Source: Chloroflexota bacterium
Lineage (GTDB): Bacteria; Chloroflexota; Dehalococcoidia; UBA1151; UBA1328
Direction of reading: 5' to 3'
DNA: 6,551 bases
Assembly (NCBI GenBank): GCA_002687335.1
Contig: NYZY01000017.1
Coordinates: 1 to 6,551, forward strand
Below the pieces are notes generated by a model. The model was not told the DNA's origin. It was given only the letters and a program-made list of their open reading frames with translations, and did no database searches. Below are positions 6,383-6,551 of the stretch, piece by piece. The position numbers and the translations under genes were made by a program. Each line of letters begins with the position of its first letter. The stretch's first letter is position 1.

Positions 6383-6551
6383 TCGCTGGGATCTCCGCTG
6401 GAGCTAGCAGACACCTTTTCAAGAATATATAAGATGTTATCGTCGGATCTGATTGTAATGTTCGATAATTAACTTTGTAATTTAGTTGATGAATGGAAAT
6501 TACCGCGTGAAGTTTGATTTCGATATCAATATCTTGATTATCTGTAGGAAT
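6379..6551 (-). CDS. Possible C-terminal end of ribosomal protein L25 (Ctc/RplY family), partial, with apparent frameshift
   Basis: L25 (the 5S-rRNA-binding protein, often with a general-stress-type C-terminal domain) commonly sits directly before pth. Here the frame ending at TGA 6381-6379 reads SNITIRSDDNILYILEKV then a short hydrophilic tail SASSGDPSD, which resembles the last strands of L25's C-terminal beta domain, and its stop overlaps the pth TTG as TTGA. That frame is blocked by TAA at 6471-6469. The part upstream is open only in another frame, from the window edge (IPTDNQDIDIEIKL, then SIHQLNYKVN), which again looks like L25 (P..I.VDI..L...SIH..DLKL). Joining the two near 6465-6470 with a one- or two-base correction gives one continuous L25-like alignment. 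The match rests on short motifs read by eye, so identity is tentative. It may be a sequencing error, a real frameshift, or a decayed gene. Confidence 0.42.
6393..6396 (-). promoter_or_regulatory. Ribosome binding site of pth
   Basis: The coding-strand sequence GGAG ends 10 bases before the TTG start of pth and lies inside the end of the upstream L25-like frame. It is the clearest Shine-Dalgarno match in the window and supports the TTG at 6382 as the true start of pth. Confidence 0.55.

Noticed and set aside
6525..6538. Short inverted repeat ATCAA-TATC-TTGAT near the right edge as an operator or promoter element.
   Set aside because: Five-base arms in AT-rich sequence are expected by chance, and the region is probably coding.
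6291..6551. A minus-strand frame open from the window edge to TAA at 6293-6291, about 86 codons, overlapping the start of pth by 92 bases.
   Set aside because: Its downstream half (many Arg, no recognisable motif) is the out-of-frame reading of pth. Only the part near the window edge looks gene-like, and it is better explained as the upstream portion of a frameshifted L25 gene.
6383..6551. A promoter for pth in the AT-rich stretch upstream.
   Set aside because: I could not find a -35/-10 pair with proper spacing, and the stretch is better read as the end of an upstream gene cotranscribed with pth.

Overview
This is a compact bacterial stretch with two convergent gene blocks. The plus strand carries the 3' part of lysS (class II lysyl-tRNA synthetase, cut by the left edge), then a complete serS (seryl-tRNA synthetase). 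The minus strand, read from the right edge inward, carries a likely 3' remnant of a ribosomal protein L25 (Ctc/RplY-type) gene, pth (peptidyl-tRNA hydrolase), a large predicted lipoprotein zinc metallopeptidase with an immune-inhibitor-A-like C-terminal half, and an FMN-dependent Old Yellow Enzyme (OYE) of the YqjM/NamA class. The blocks meet tail to tail with 18 bases between the serS stop and the OYE stop. There are no RNA genes, insertion sequences or CRISPR arrays, and no gene-free stretch over about 170 bases.

The organism is probably a member of Chloroflexota, perhaps a marine Dehalococcoidia/SAR202-like lineage. This is inferred, mainly from the architecture of the secreted peptidase (HELQH plus a WVNEGLSE motif, a MAM-like sandwich and a C-terminal domain of a style I associate with Chloroflexota) and from moderate base composition. 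No marker in the window settles it.

The housekeeping theme is translation: two tRNA charging enzymes on one strand, and L25 plus peptidyl-tRNA recycling on the other. The minus-strand genes are tightly packed: L25 to pth and pth to the peptidase both join by a 4-base TTGA overlap (TTG start inside a TGA stop), and the peptidase and OYE genes are about 35 bases apart. They are probably cotranscribed, which puts an exported protease and a redox enzyme in a translation operon.

Two places look anomalous. The OYE gene encodes its full conserved N-terminus but has no ATG/GTG/TTG in front of it; an ATT sits exactly where the family's start is expected. The L25-like gene reads sensibly only if the frame changes near 6465-6470. 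Each could be a real biological oddity or a sequence error, and both can be tested against raw reads or close relatives.
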